Shown here: in pieces, positions 15,797 to 24,741 of the stretch | How the letters are laid out: every line of letters starts with the position of its first letter | Position numbering within the stretch: position 1 is the stretch's first letter | Assembly: GCA_023390815.1 (NCBI GenBank) | Contig: JAEWCC010000020.1 | Coordinates: 9,397-73,396, forward strand | Direction: 5' to 3' | DNA from: Bacillota bacterium | Lineage (GTDB): Bacteria > Bacillota > Clostridia > Christensenellales > SZUA-584 | DNA: 64,000 nucleotides | The notes under the pieces: model-generated | Told to the model about the DNA's origin: nothing | Databases searched by the model: none | What the model saw: only the letters and a program-made list of their open reading frames with translations | Translations under genes and position numbers: made by a program

Positions 15797-17467
15797 ATGA
15801 GCCAATCCAGCTTTTTTGCGCAAACAGGTCTGATCATTCTGCTCGCCGTCGCCGCGGCGGCAGCCATCGTCTACGCGCTAATACGGTCACGCCACAAGTT
15901 CCGTGAACGCATCGCCGCGCAATTCGGCAAACCGCCGAAAGCTATGGACGAGAATCTGCCCGGCCAGCTCGCCGACGCGTGGCGCATCTGGCACCGCAAA
16001 ATCCCCAAGCCGCGCTGCATCGACGACATAACCTGGAATGATCTTGAGTTGGACCGGGTGTTTGCACGCATCGACGCGTGCCATACCACCGTGGGCGAGG
16101 AATACCTTTATGCGCTGCTGCACTCGCCCGAATACAAGGAAGCGCCTCTGCAGCAACGCGAAGCGTTGCTGCGCGTGCTGGATGCACACCCTGATCTGCG
16201 GCTGGAGTTACAGGTGACGCTCGCCAAAATGGGCAAATCGCCTGCAAGCGGCCTCTTGTCCTTTGGCTGTTCGGCTGCGTCTAAACGCCTCAAATATCCG
16301 GCCCTTTACACGATACTGACCTTCGTACCGCTGCTTTGCACCGGGCTGTTTTTCGTCAACTGGGCCGCCGGGCTGTTCGCCGTGCTGTTGTCACTGATCG
16401 TCAACATCGTCGTCTACTCGTTCATGAAGGTATATATCGACCGGGAGCTTGCCGCGCTGCGATACTTTTCGACGCTGCTTTGGTGCGCGAACCGGATACG
16501 CCGTCTGAACCTCTCCCCCGAAATCACGGCGGAGCTTTCGGCGAACCTGCGTGTATTCAAAAAGGTCGCCGGAAAGATCTCCTCGATCTCCAAAGACAGG
16601 CTTTCCGACGCCGACATGTTCTTCGAGTACCTCAAGATTCCGTTCCTGTCGGATATCCGCAATTACAACAAGGCGGTAAGCCTGATCGAAAAGAACAACG
16701 CTGCCTTCCTCGCGCTGTACGAGCATATCGGCGCGCTCGATGCCGCCGTAGCCATACTTTCCTTCCGCAAAAGCCTGCCGCACTGGTGCTGCCCCGAATT
16801 TACAGGGGAACTGGCGGTCACCGCACGGGGCTTATATCACCCGCTGCTGGATGACCCCGTTTCCAACGACGCGCGCATTGCGCGTAGCAGTCTGGTCTCC
16901 GGCTCCAACGCATCGGGCAAATCCACCTTCATCAAGGCGCTCGCGATAAACGGTATTTTTGCGCAGACGATTCACACCTGTACGGCGTACGCGTTTCAAA
17001 CGCCGCTTGCGCTCGTTTTAACCTCGATGGCCGTGCGGGATGACATCTGTGCGGGTGAAAGCTATTTCATCACCGAGATCAAATCGCTGCGGCGTATACT
17101 GGACGCAGTGCAGGGCGGCATATGCATATGCTTTATCGACGAGATATTGAAAGGCACGAATACGATCGAGCGCATCGCGGCTTCGGCTGCCGTACTGGGC
17201 TTTTTGGGTGCGCAGTGCTGCCTGTGCGTGGCAGCCACGCATGACATCGAGCTCACGCGTATTCTGGAGTCAAGCTTCGATAATTACCATTTCGAAGAAC
17301 AGATTACCGGCGAAGGCATGCGCTTTGACTATCTGCTCAAACCCGGCCGGTCCAATACGCGCAACGCGATACGGCTGCTGGATTACATGAAATTTGACGG
17401 GCGCATCATCGAAGAAGCGCAAAAGGCCGTAGAACGTTTTGAAGAGACGGGAACGTGGAACGCATAA
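15797..17467 (+). CDS. membrane-anchored MutS-like ATPase
   Basis: Protein of 556 aa with the ATPase domain (domain V) and core of MutS but no mismatch-recognition domain. One N-terminal helix (about 8-28) and a hydrophobic pair near 170-215 indicate a membrane location. Walker A SGSNASGKST lies near residues 366-376, and Walker B ICFIDEILKGTN near 444-455, followed by the SxxAAS-type D-loop region and the ATHD helix. Homologues in Bacillota are annotated as MutS-related; no role in mismatch repair is established for them. GGAAGG precedes the ATG at 15797. Confidence 0.85.
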   Translation: MSQSSFFAQTGLIILLAVAAAAAIVYALIRSRHKFRERIAAQFGKPPKAMDENLPGQLADAWRIWHRKIPKPRCIDDITWNDLELDRVFARIDACHTTVGEEYLYALLHSPEYKEAPLQQREALLRVLDAHPDLRLELQVTLAKMGKSPASGLLSFGCSAASKRLKYPALYTILTFVPLLCTGLFFVNWAAGLFAVLLSLIVNIVVYSFMKVYIDRELAALRYFSTLLWCANRIRRLNLSPEITAELSANLRVFKKVAGKISSISKDRLSDADMFFEYLKIPFLSDIRNYNKAVSLIEKNNAAFLALYEHIGALDAAVAILSFRKSLPHWCCPEFTGELAVTARGLYHPLLDDPVSNDARIARSSLVSGSNASGKSTFIKALAINGIFAQTIHTCTAYAFQTPLALVLTSMAVRDDICAGESYFITEIKSLRRILDAVQGGICICFIDEILKGTNTIERIAASAAVLGFLGAQCCLCVAATHDIELTRILESSFDNYHFEEQITGEGMRFDYLLKPGRSNTRNAIRLLDYMKFDGRIIEEAQKAVERFEETGTWNA

Positions 17468-17534
17468 CGCTGATCGGTGCGAGGCACAGGATAATAAAAA
17501 TGCGATAGCCCCCCGCCTATAACAGACTACAAAA

Positions 17535-17560
17535 ACGGCACGGACGTGCGCCCATGCCGT
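17535..17560 (-). terminator. rho-independent terminator
   Basis: On the minus strand ACGGCA ... TGCCGT followed by TTTTTG. Ends the hydrogenase-like gene. Confidence 0.75.
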
Positions 17561-17602
17561 AAAAGAAACCCGTAAGATTGGCTCGGTGCGGATGGACGCC
17601 GC

Positions 17603-19315
17603 TTAAGCCTTTACGCCCATCGACGCCGAGACCTGTTTGATGTACTCCGCGACCTTTTGTATGGACGCCTCCACATCGCTGCTGGCCTGTGTAATTGCGC
17701 CAATCGCGTTTTTCGCCAGCGCACTGGTATCCCCGGTGCTCACCACCGCGTCCTGCGACTGCGCCGCGAGGTCCCGGATCGCCCCCGCCACCACGCTGAA
17801 GCCCTTGCCCGCCGCTCCCGCGCGGGCCGCCTCCACCGACGCGTTGAGCGAGAGGATCTTGGTCTGCAGCGCCATATCGTTCACCGCATTGGCCATGCCT
17901 TCGAATTGTTCGATGGTCGTGCTCACATGTGAAACACAGCGTAGTACGTCCCCGAACAGCTTCTGAATGTCTTCGATCTCTTTGAGTATCTGCGTTACAT
18001 TGGTTACGCTGCTCTCCTTTTCGCGCAAAAAGGCTTCGTGTTCGCGCAGGATATCGAGCCGCGTCTTCTCGATACAGTTTTCGGGAATGTTAATGCCCTT
18101 CGCAATCCGGACCGCCATCTCCTGACAGGTCTCGGAACCGCAGGCGTAACAGTTGTGGCTGCATTGCTCCTGCGTCTTCTTGCCCAGCATTTCAAACGCA
18201 CGCTCCACGTCCAGCTGCGTATACGGTATGGAATCCACGGCCCTTTTTGCGTAGGTGCGGATAAAATCTTCTAGCCGGAGACGCCGGTCGAACCGCGCGA
18301 ACAACTCCGTCATTTGGGCTTCGTCTGTTTTGCTGTGCGTCCCCAGCGCTTCCTGCCGCGTATCCTCCATGACCCGGTTGATCTCGAACAGCGACGGGCT
18401 GTGGGCGCAGCCGGTTCCGCCATTGCAGCCCTCCGGGCAGTTGAGCACGTCGAATACGGGCGGCATGTTCTTTTCATCCTCCTGCGCGAGCAGGTCCAGA
18501 TGCCGGTATACAACGCCCTGCCCCTCCGATTTATCCACGCGCACCCCGCTGCCCAGGTAATATTCGATATTGGCCTTGAGCCCGCCCGGCATCGGATAAA
18601 TTCTGCCCAGCGAGGATTCGAGGTGGTCGAACTCAAACGCCGCTTCTAAGACCCGGATGTGATGGCGCCCCATATATTCCGCAAGCTTTTTGAAGGTCAC
18701 GTTATATTGGATCAGACCGGTCTCTTCGAATTCACCCTTCTTGGCAGCACAGGGCGAGAGCGCCGCGATGGCCCCAGAAACGTTCATGTACTTCTTCATC
18801 AATATCGCCGTGCAGGCCATGGGGCTGTGCACCGGCGAAAGCCGTCCCGTCAGTTCCGGTCGGTATTTGCCAATATAATTAACGATAGCCGGACAGGGCT
18901 GCGTAATCAGCGCAGCCGGGGCTTCATTCTCAATATAGCGGATATGCGCCCAAGTGCAGATATCTGCGCCGAGCGAAACATCGAACATCAGGCGCACGCC
19001 CAGCTCCTTCAGCCACGCCAGCACCGACTGCCAGTCGTGCAGGTTGGTGCGCACCGCGGGCGCGACCAGCATCGATATGTCCGCGCCGCTCTGCACATCG
19101 CGCATGAAGCGGTCGGTATCATCCTCGTAATCGCGCGCGCCATGCTGGCACGCCTGAATGCACGCGCCGCAGGCGATGCACTTTGCCGCGTCGACACGCA
19201 CCTTGATCTTTCCGTCCTGCATGAATGCTACATTAGCCTCCGGCGCCGGGCAAACCCGGACGCAGCGGTTGCATCCCTCACATTTTGCAATATCCGTTGT
19301 AACAATTTCTTTCAT
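17603..19315 (-). CDS. sensory [FeFe]-hydrogenase-like protein fused to a methyl-accepting signalling domain
   Basis: Protein of 570 aa. Residues 1-60 hold two 4Fe-4S ferredoxin motifs (CEGCNRC, CIACGAC). Residues 75-360 form the H-cluster domain: L1 TQPCP (138-142), L2 SPCAAKKGEFEE (187-198), L3 CPEGC (293-297). All four H-cluster cysteines (141, 189, 293, 297) are present, but the usual TSCCP has become TQPCP, so the proton-transfer Cys before the cluster ligand is Pro 140. Residues 385-397 give another 4Fe-4S motif (CSHNCYACGSETC). Residues 440-560 are the hairpin tip and helices of a chemoreceptor signalling domain (LSLNASVEAARAG). There is no membrane segment. It is most likely a cytoplasmic redox or H2 sensor, not a catalytic hydrogenase. 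Confidence 0.9.
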   Translation of the reverse strand: MKEIVTTDIAKCEGCNRCVRVCPAPEANVAFMQDGKIKVRVDAAKCIACGACIQACQHGARDYEDDTDRFMRDVQSGADISMLVAPAVRTNLHDWQSVLAWLKELGVRLMFDVSLGADICTWAHIRYIENEAPAALITQPCPAIVNYIGKYRPELTGRLSPVHSPMACTAILMKKYMNVSGAIAALSPCAAKKGEFEETGLIQYNVTFKKLAEYMGRHHIRVLEAAFEFDHLESSLGRIYPMPGGLKANIEYYLGSGVRVDKSEGQGVVYRHLDLLAQEDEKNMPPVFDVLNCPEGCNGGTGCAHSPSLFEINRVMEDTRQEALGTHSKTDEAQMTELFARFDRRLRLEDFIRTYAKRAVDSIPYTQLDVERAFEMLGKKTQEQCSHNCYACGSETCQEMAVRIAKGINIPENCIEKTRLDILREHEAFLREKESSVTNVTQILKEIEDIQKLFGDVLRCVSHVSTTIEQFEGMANAVNDMALQTKILSLNASVEAARAGAAGKGFSVVAGAIRDLAAQSQDAVVSTGDTSALAKNAIGAITQASSDVEASIQKVAEYIKQVSASMGVKA

Positions 19316-19592
19316 ATGCGTTCCTCAATGCTGATCATGTTGTCGTCATGATGTTTGTCATGCTGCCTTATGTGATTTATCGGTAACTAATGCCATTGAA
19401 ATTACCCGTCACCGATAAATTTGTGAAAAGTTTATCATATCTAAAGATAATTTGGGGTAAAATGTCCGCCAAGATTCAGAAACGGCATGGATTGTGATAT
19501 TTTTGTATAGGATGAAGGAACTTTTTTAAATTCATTGCGTCTAAGCAGAGGATCAAACCAACGCCGCATGCCGGTGAGAAAGGATATGCCAA

Positions 19593-20519
19593 TTGGAACT
19601 GCTCAAAATTGAAGGCCTGACAAAGGTCATCAGGAAGAAGAAGATACTCGACAACATATCGCTTAAGGTGAATTCAGGCGAAATCGTGGGCTTTTTGGGG
19701 CCGAACGGCGCGGGTAAAACCACAACGATCAAAATGGTGATGGGTCTGTTCACGATCACATCGGGCCGTATCTCCGTGTGCGGTCACGATGTTGTGACCG
19801 ATTTCGAAAACGCGATGCGCAATGTAGGCGGCATCGTCGAAAACCCGGACCTCTATAAGCGCATGACAGGACGGCAAAACCTCGAATATTTCGCCTCGAT
19901 GTATGACAAGGGCGCGAAGGAACACATCGACGAGGTGATCAGCCTCGTGAAGATGTCGCAGCGTATCGGCGACAAGGTCAAGAACTATTCGCTGGGTATG
20001 CGTCAGCGCGTAGGTATTGCGCAGGCGCTGCTGCATACGCCCAAGCTGCTCATACTCGACGAACCCACGAACGGCCTTGACCCGATCGGCATCAAAGAAC
20101 TGCGCGATCTGTTGAAATATCTCTCCAAAAACGCCGGCGTGGGCGTATTCATTTCCAGCCATCTGCTCGCCGAGATGGAACTCATGTGCGACCGCATTTA
20201 TATCATCGATAACGGCGTGATCATCGGCGAGAAAACCATCGAGCAGGTACAGGAACAGGACGACAACGATTCGATCTACAGCTATACCTTCAGCACGACC
20301 GACAATGAAAAAGTGCTGGCGTATTTCAAGAGTCTGGAAGCCAACTGCAGCCAGGAAAACGGCAACATCACGCTGGTGATGAAGCGGGCACAGATACCGG
20401 ATATCGTCAATGCGATTGTCGGTATGGGCGTGGGCATCTACGCGGTAAACCAGCAGCACCGCACGCTCGAGCAGGACTTTATATCCATGACGACCGGCAC
20501 CAAGACCCAGATTCGGTAA
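19593..20519 (+). CDS. ABC-2 type transporter ATP-binding protein
   Basis: ATPase of 308 aa. Walker A GPNGAGKTT near residues 37-45, signature LGMRQRVGIAQAL (variant of LSGGQ), Walker B LLILDEPTNGLDP, and the H-loop SSHLL are all intact. The C-terminal 90 residues are the usual regulatory extension of the CcmA/BcrA type. TTG 19593 has GAGAAAGGA upstream. It is paired with the permease at 20553 and followed by a PASTA protein; substrate unknown. Confidence 0.92.
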   Translation: MELLKIEGLTKVIRKKKILDNISLKVNSGEIVGFLGPNGAGKTTTIKMVMGLFTITSGRISVCGHDVVTDFENAMRNVGGIVENPDLYKRMTGRQNLEYFASMYDKGAKEHIDEVISLVKMSQRIGDKVKNYSLGMRQRVGIAQALLHTPKLLILDEPTNGLDPIGIKELRDLLKYLSKNAGVGVFISSHLLAEMELMCDRIYIIDNGVIIGEKTIEQVQEQDDNDSIYSYTFSTTDNEKVLAYFKSLEANCSQENGNITLVMKRAQIPDIVNAIVGMGVGIYAVNQQHRTLEQDFISMTTGTKTQIR

Positions 20520-20552
20520 CCGGATATCCCAAAACGGAGAAAGGACACAAAG

Positions 20553-22358
20553 ATGAGTTTCTTAAGGCAGATCAAAACGGAATTCAGGAACATACTTCGG
20601 GTAAAATTCCTGCTGATATTCGGTATCCTGGTATTGGCGGCCAGCGTTATATTCCCGATATTTACGGCCTTGACGGCTACGGACGGGCCTACGTATCCGG
20701 GTGGCCCCGGCGGCCCGATCATGTACACCGAGGCAGCAGTGGCGCGTTACGATATCAAGGAGCCGGGTTATCCCAGCGACCAGCAGCCCATTACGGTGGA
20801 CGGCGTAACGATAATGCCCGACAACCCGTATTACTGGAATGTCATGAGTCTGCAGCAGCAGCAGACATCTATGGACAGCAGCATGTTCACGACGCCCGGC
20901 GCGCTCGATATCGCGCTGCGTTTGATCGATGATCAGCTCAGTTACTATGTGCAGTTCGCCACCTATGTGACGACGTATCAGGATTATCGGGTGGACCTCG
21001 CATGGAATACGCAGCCGCTGTTCGATCGCTTCATCTATCAGAATTCGGACACCGAGGATCCGGCTGAATTGAAGGAAGCGGTCCAGTTCTTCATGTATAT
21101 GGACCCCGCCTCGTATGACGAGAAATATATCAATATTACGGCGGAAGAGCGGCTTGCCGCACTGGACACGGCGGAGACCTATATCGAGTCGCTGTACAGC
21201 ATACTGCAGAACAACGATTTCGCCAAATACGTCGAGATGCGCATTCAGCAGGAAAACGACAACATCAAGAGCCTGCAGGACCAGATCGATATTCAGGAAC
21301 AGGCGATTATCGATAACCCCGACCAGGAGGACAGCCTGAACCAGATTATAGAGGATTTGAAAAAGCAAATCGCTTTCATCGAGTCCAACAATATCCCCAT
21401 TCTTGAGTACCGGCTTCAGAAGAATATCATTCCGTATACCGATGTGTGGCAGAATACGGCGCTGGACGACATTACGAATTGCCGTCAGCAGCTAACCTAT
21501 ACGACCATCATGAGCGAGGAAGATTTCAACAAGGATCAGTATATGGCGATCCAGTACGGCTCTTACTCCCGATATGTTGCGGCAATACAGGCGCAGATCG
21601 ACGAGCTCAACAACAAGATCCTCATCGCACAGAGCTGCCTTGATGCGGATAAGCCGGACATGAAGTATGTGCCGAACGGCGCGCGTAGCGTCACGGTGCA
21701 GGCGCTGGTTTACTCCATCGTGGTTGCACTGTTTGGTATCCTCGTGGGCGGCTGGCTGATGGCGAGCGAATTCCAGATGGGCACGATCCGTCTGCTGATG
21801 ATTCGTCCCAAGACAAGGCTGAAGATTCTGATGTCCAAGTTCCTCGCGGGGCTGCTGATTTGCCTTGCGCTGTACCTTGTCGGCACGATACTGAACATCG
21901 TCGTCAACGGCATCTGCTTCGGGTTCGGAGACTTCGCATTCCCCAACTTTACGATAGCCGGTGAGATCGGGTTCTTTGCGTTCTATATCCCCAAATTCTT
22001 CGCCTGTATGGTATCGATCATATTTGCTTACTGCATCGCCTTTATGATGTCTGTGGTAGTGAAAAACATTGCCATCGCGATCATCGTTCCTGTGGTCTGC
22101 TTTATCGGTTCTGTGGTATTGATGGGTATGATCTCCTACAGCATGATGGACTGGATCGCGTTCACGCCGATCCCCTATATCGTCATTGCAGACTTCTTTA
22201 AGCCGGTGACGAATTATGTGCTGCCTCCTGTTCAATCGATGATACAGAGCGGGGTGCCAATCAGCCTGACTTATGGTATAATCATGCTGTTGGTTCTGTC
22301 CGCGGTAAGTGCGGTCGTATCGATACTGGTATTCAGGAAGAGGGATATCACGAACTGA
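20553..22358 (+). CDS. ABC-2 family permease with large extracytoplasmic domain
   Basis: Membrane subunit of 601 aa. One helix near residues 17-38 is followed by an extracytoplasmic region of about 330 residues that contains a predicted coiled coil (about 215-275, rich in Gln, Asp and Ile). Six hydrophobic helices then follow (about 380-600). The layout fits ABC-2 permeases of the NatB/YhgE-like type. The ribosome binding site is GGAGAAAGGA. It belongs to an operon with the ATPase 33 bp upstream and the PASTA protein 13 bp downstream, so the three may act together at the cell envelope. Confidence 0.88.
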   Translation: MSFLRQIKTEFRNILRVKFLLIFGILVLAASVIFPIFTALTATDGPTYPGGPGGPIMYTEAAVARYDIKEPGYPSDQQPITVDGVTIMPDNPYYWNVMSLQQQQTSMDSSMFTTPGALDIALRLIDDQLSYYVQFATYVTTYQDYRVDLAWNTQPLFDRFIYQNSDTEDPAELKEAVQFFMYMDPASYDEKYINITAEERLAALDTAETYIESLYSILQNNDFAKYVEMRIQQENDNIKSLQDQIDIQEQAIIDNPDQEDSLNQIIEDLKKQIAFIESNNIPILEYRLQKNIIPYTDVWQNTALDDITNCRQQLTYTTIMSEEDFNKDQYMAIQYGSYSRYVAAIQAQIDELNNKILIAQSCLDADKPDMKYVPNGARSVTVQALVYSIVVALFGILVGGWLMASEFQMGTIRLLMIRPKTRLKILMSKFLAGLLICLALYLVGTILNIVVNGICFGFGDFAFPNFTIAGEIGFFAFYIPKFFACMVSIIFAYCIAFMMSVVVKNIAIAIIVPVVCFIGSVVLMGMISYSMMDWIAFTPIPYIVIADFFKPVTNYVLPPVQSMIQSGVPISLTYGIIMLLVLSAVSAVVSILVFRKRDITN

Positions 22359-22371
22359 TTGAGGAAGGCGT

Positions 22372-24168
22372 ATGAGTGACAATAATAACGACTTTTTAAA
22401 CAGCTATGGCAAGACCAACGCGGAAAAACCGGATCCGGAGAAGCCGGACAAACCGGCAAAGCCGGAGAAATCGGTAAAACCGGAGAAGCCGGCGAAGGAG
22501 ATCGTCGTCAAAGACGCGCCGCTTCCCGCGTATAAGTATGAGCAAAAAAGCGACTTTGTTCCGCCGGAGCGCCCTTACGAGGCGCCTCCGGCATCTCCAA
22601 ACCGCAAAAAGCTCATCATTGGCATTTCGGCAGGCGTCGTGGCGCTGATCGTGATCATCATCGTACTGGTGCTGCTGCTGAACAGCGGCATCGAGATGAT
22701 CGATCTGAAGGGCATGGAGTACACCAAAGCGCAGCTTTGGGCGCAGGACAAGGGTGTGCAGCTCGAGTCCACCGAAGAGTTCAGCGACGCCTATGCGGAA
22801 GGCGTGATTTTCGAGCAGGACGTGGCGACTGGAGAGCGCGTGCAGAAGGGCGATTTCATCGCGGTGACCGTGTCCAAGGGCCACGATCTGTCGGTGACGC
22901 TGCCCCTGCCCGACCTTAAGACCATGACCATGCAAGAAGTGCAGGCGTGGGCCGACGAGAACTTCATGACCAAGGTACGCATCACGACTGAGTTCAGCGA
23001 CACGGTGCCCACGGGCAACGTGATCCGCTACGAGGTCAACGACGACCGGGTCACTGGCGAAGAGGTTCGGCGCGACTCGCCCGTATACGTGGTGGCGTCC
23101 AAGGGGCCGGAGGACGAAGCCGCGCTGCAGGTGACAATACCCGACTTCAAGACGAAGACGCTATCGGAATGCTACGCGTTTGCCAACGAAAACGGACTGA
23201 CGCTGATCGTGGATGAGCAATACGACGACTATGTTGCCGCTGGCTCCATCATATCGCAGAGCGTCAAGGCCGAAGAGAAGGTCAGCCGCGGCAGCGAAAT
23301 TACGCTCGTGGTGTCCAAGGGCAAGAAGGTCACCGTCCCCGATTTTTCGGACTATACGAAAGAAGGGGCGTCCGCCAAAGCCGCGGAACTGGGCATACCG
23401 GTGACGGTTACGGAAAGATATTCCGGTTCATCGGTCGGCAGATTCATTTCGCAGAGCATCGAAGCAGGAACGGTCTATGAAGCGGGCGATATCCTTGAGC
23501 TCAAGTACTCGCTTGGCAACAAGGTCGTCATCGCCTCGTATGTGGGCCAGACGCTGGATGCGCTGCAGACGTGGGCGCAGGGGCTGAACGCGCAGGGCGC
23601 GAGCATCAAGGTCAACCCGCCCACATACACGTCGAGCAGTTCTCCAGCCGGGACCGTGCTGAGCCAATCTCCCGCAAACAAGGAGATCAGTTATAAGACG
23701 ACGATTACCGTCACGGTATCCTCGGGCAAGGTGGTCTATGTACCTGACTTTGCAGATGAAGGCGCAACTTATAATCACGCGATTCTTCGTGAGGATGCGA
23801 TTGCAATGTGTGATGCACTTGGACTGGTTCCAGTCTTTAAGGAAGCAACGCCAACTATAAGCGGCACCTGGCTGCCCGGCGAGGTGTGGAAGCAGGATTT
23901 GGCCGCGGGTACTGAAACCACTCAGGGCAAAACGATCACGCTCACCTACGTGAAGTCTGAGACGACTGGCGTACCCAGCAACCTCATTGGGATGAACCAG
24001 ACTGACGCCGTCAATACTTATGGCAGTCTGCTACGAATCGTATTTGTCGAAGGCGATACGTACGACCCCTTAGGTACGAATGTCGTCGTGGCCCAATCGC
24101 TGACCGCTGGCAGTACAGTAGCAAAGGGCACAACGATTACGCTGACCCTTGGCGCACCTATACCGTAA
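22372..24168 (+). CDS. PASTA-domain membrane protein without kinase or transpeptidase domain
   Basis: Protein of 598 aa. The cytoplasmic N-terminus is low-complexity with repeated KPEKP units (residues 20-45), followed by one membrane helix (about 83-105) and then roughly seven PASTA-like repeats to the C-terminus, each ending near a VxVSKG or similar segment. PASTA domains bind peptidoglycan fragments or crowded cell wall. They are usually attached to Ser/Thr kinases or PBPs, but neither domain is present here. The gene follows an ABC transporter pair in the same operon. AGGAAGG precedes the ATG. Confidence 0.88.
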   Translation: MSDNNNDFLNSYGKTNAEKPDPEKPDKPAKPEKSVKPEKPAKEIVVKDAPLPAYKYEQKSDFVPPERPYEAPPASPNRKKLIIGISAGVVALIVIIIVLVLLLNSGIEMIDLKGMEYTKAQLWAQDKGVQLESTEEFSDAYAEGVIFEQDVATGERVQKGDFIAVTVSKGHDLSVTLPLPDLKTMTMQEVQAWADENFMTKVRITTEFSDTVPTGNVIRYEVNDDRVTGEEVRRDSPVYVVASKGPEDEAALQVTIPDFKTKTLSECYAFANENGLTLIVDEQYDDYVAAGSIISQSVKAEEKVSRGSEITLVVSKGKKVTVPDFSDYTKEGASAKAAELGIPVTVTERYSGSSVGRFISQSIEAGTVYEAGDILELKYSLGNKVVIASYVGQTLDALQTWAQGLNAQGASIKVNPPTYTSSSSPAGTVLSQSPANKEISYKTTITVTVSSGKVVYVPDFADEGATYNHAILREDAIAMCDALGLVPVFKEATPTISGTWLPGEVWKQDLAAGTETTQGKTITLTYVKSETTGVPSNLIGMNQTDAVNTYGSLLRIVFVEGDTYDPLGTNVVVAQSLTAGSTVAKGTTITLTLGAPIP

Positions 24169-24188
24169 ATCCCAGTAAAAACATAGAA

Positions 24189-24219
24189 AGGCGTCCAGCT
24201 TCGGCGGGACGCCTTTTTG
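24189..24219 (+). terminator. rho-independent terminator
   Basis: AGGCGTCC ... GGACGCCT then T-run. Outside it, ACATAGAAA (24181-24189) pairs with TTTCTATGT (24221-24229), so a longer bipartite stem is possible. Confidence 0.9.
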
Positions 24220-24271
24220 GTTTCTATGTCAATCGTGTGGTTTCTCATTTGGCAAGAAGCGAGTGACTGGC

Positions 24272-24409
24272 GGATTGCTTCGCTTGCTTGTGCCCATAAT
24301 GGGTATCATTGCGAGGAGCATAGCGTACCCAAGGGCACTTACGGCAATCGCAATGACAGCCCAGGAAGTACCTACCGTCATTGCGAGGAGCGAAGCGACG
24401 AAGCAATCC
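24272..24409. repeat. REP-like palindromic repeat
   Basis: The right part reads TCATTGCGAGGAGCGAAGCG and continues to CGAAGCAATCC at 24399-24409. The left part starts with GGATTGCTTCG (24272), the reverse complement of that end. A second partial copy of TCATTGCGAGGAGC begins at 24307. Translated, it gives the VIARSEATKQS peptide often seen in spurious annotations of many genomes, which marks a mobile intergenic repeat. The interval 24169-24541 holds this repeat and the terminator, with no gene. Confidence 0.75.
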
Positions 24410-24541
24410 AGACCGGAATTAATGCGGTTGCCGATACTATCAGCACGATTACAGTAATCTGGTGTGGTCACTAATTAGGTCAAGCCGAGTTCTCGCTATA
24501 ACAAAAAGGACGCCCAGCAAGAACGCCCCTCGTTTTATGCG

Positions 24542-24733
24542 CTATCCTCTGCGGTTGCTGGCGATCAGGTATCCCGATGCGATGAGCACCACGACCCCAT
24601 AGATGGCAAGCAGAACCTTGAAAAAGCCGTTCCCCACGAAGTTCATGCCAGGATTGAACTTGTCCACGATAAAAAACGTCAGCATCATCAGCGAAATAAT
24701 AATGCAGATGTGCGGTATGATCTTCTTCAGCAT
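24542..24733 (-). CDS. small two-helix membrane protein
   Basis: Protein of 63 aa (MLKKIIPHIC start) with two hydrophobic helices (about 8-24 and 35-57) and a basic end (ASNRRG). The ATG at 24733 has GAGGAAGG at good spacing. A GTG at 24745 that overlaps the upstream stop (GTGA) would add four residues. It is the second gene of a two-gene unit with the phosphodiester glycosidase gene. Function unknown. Confidence 0.65.
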   Translation of the reverse strand: MLKKIIPHICIIISLMMLTFFIVDKFNPGMNFVGNGFFKVLLAIYGVVVLIASGYLIASNRRG

Positions 24734-24741
24734 TTCCTTCC

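Noticed and set aside
24272..24409. Possible CRISPR array
   Set aside because: Only two imperfect core copies with inverted arms and no regular spacers.
24229..24474. Short ORFs giving VIARSEATKQS-type peptides
   Set aside because: This peptide is a well-known artefact of translating a dispersed intergenic repeat.
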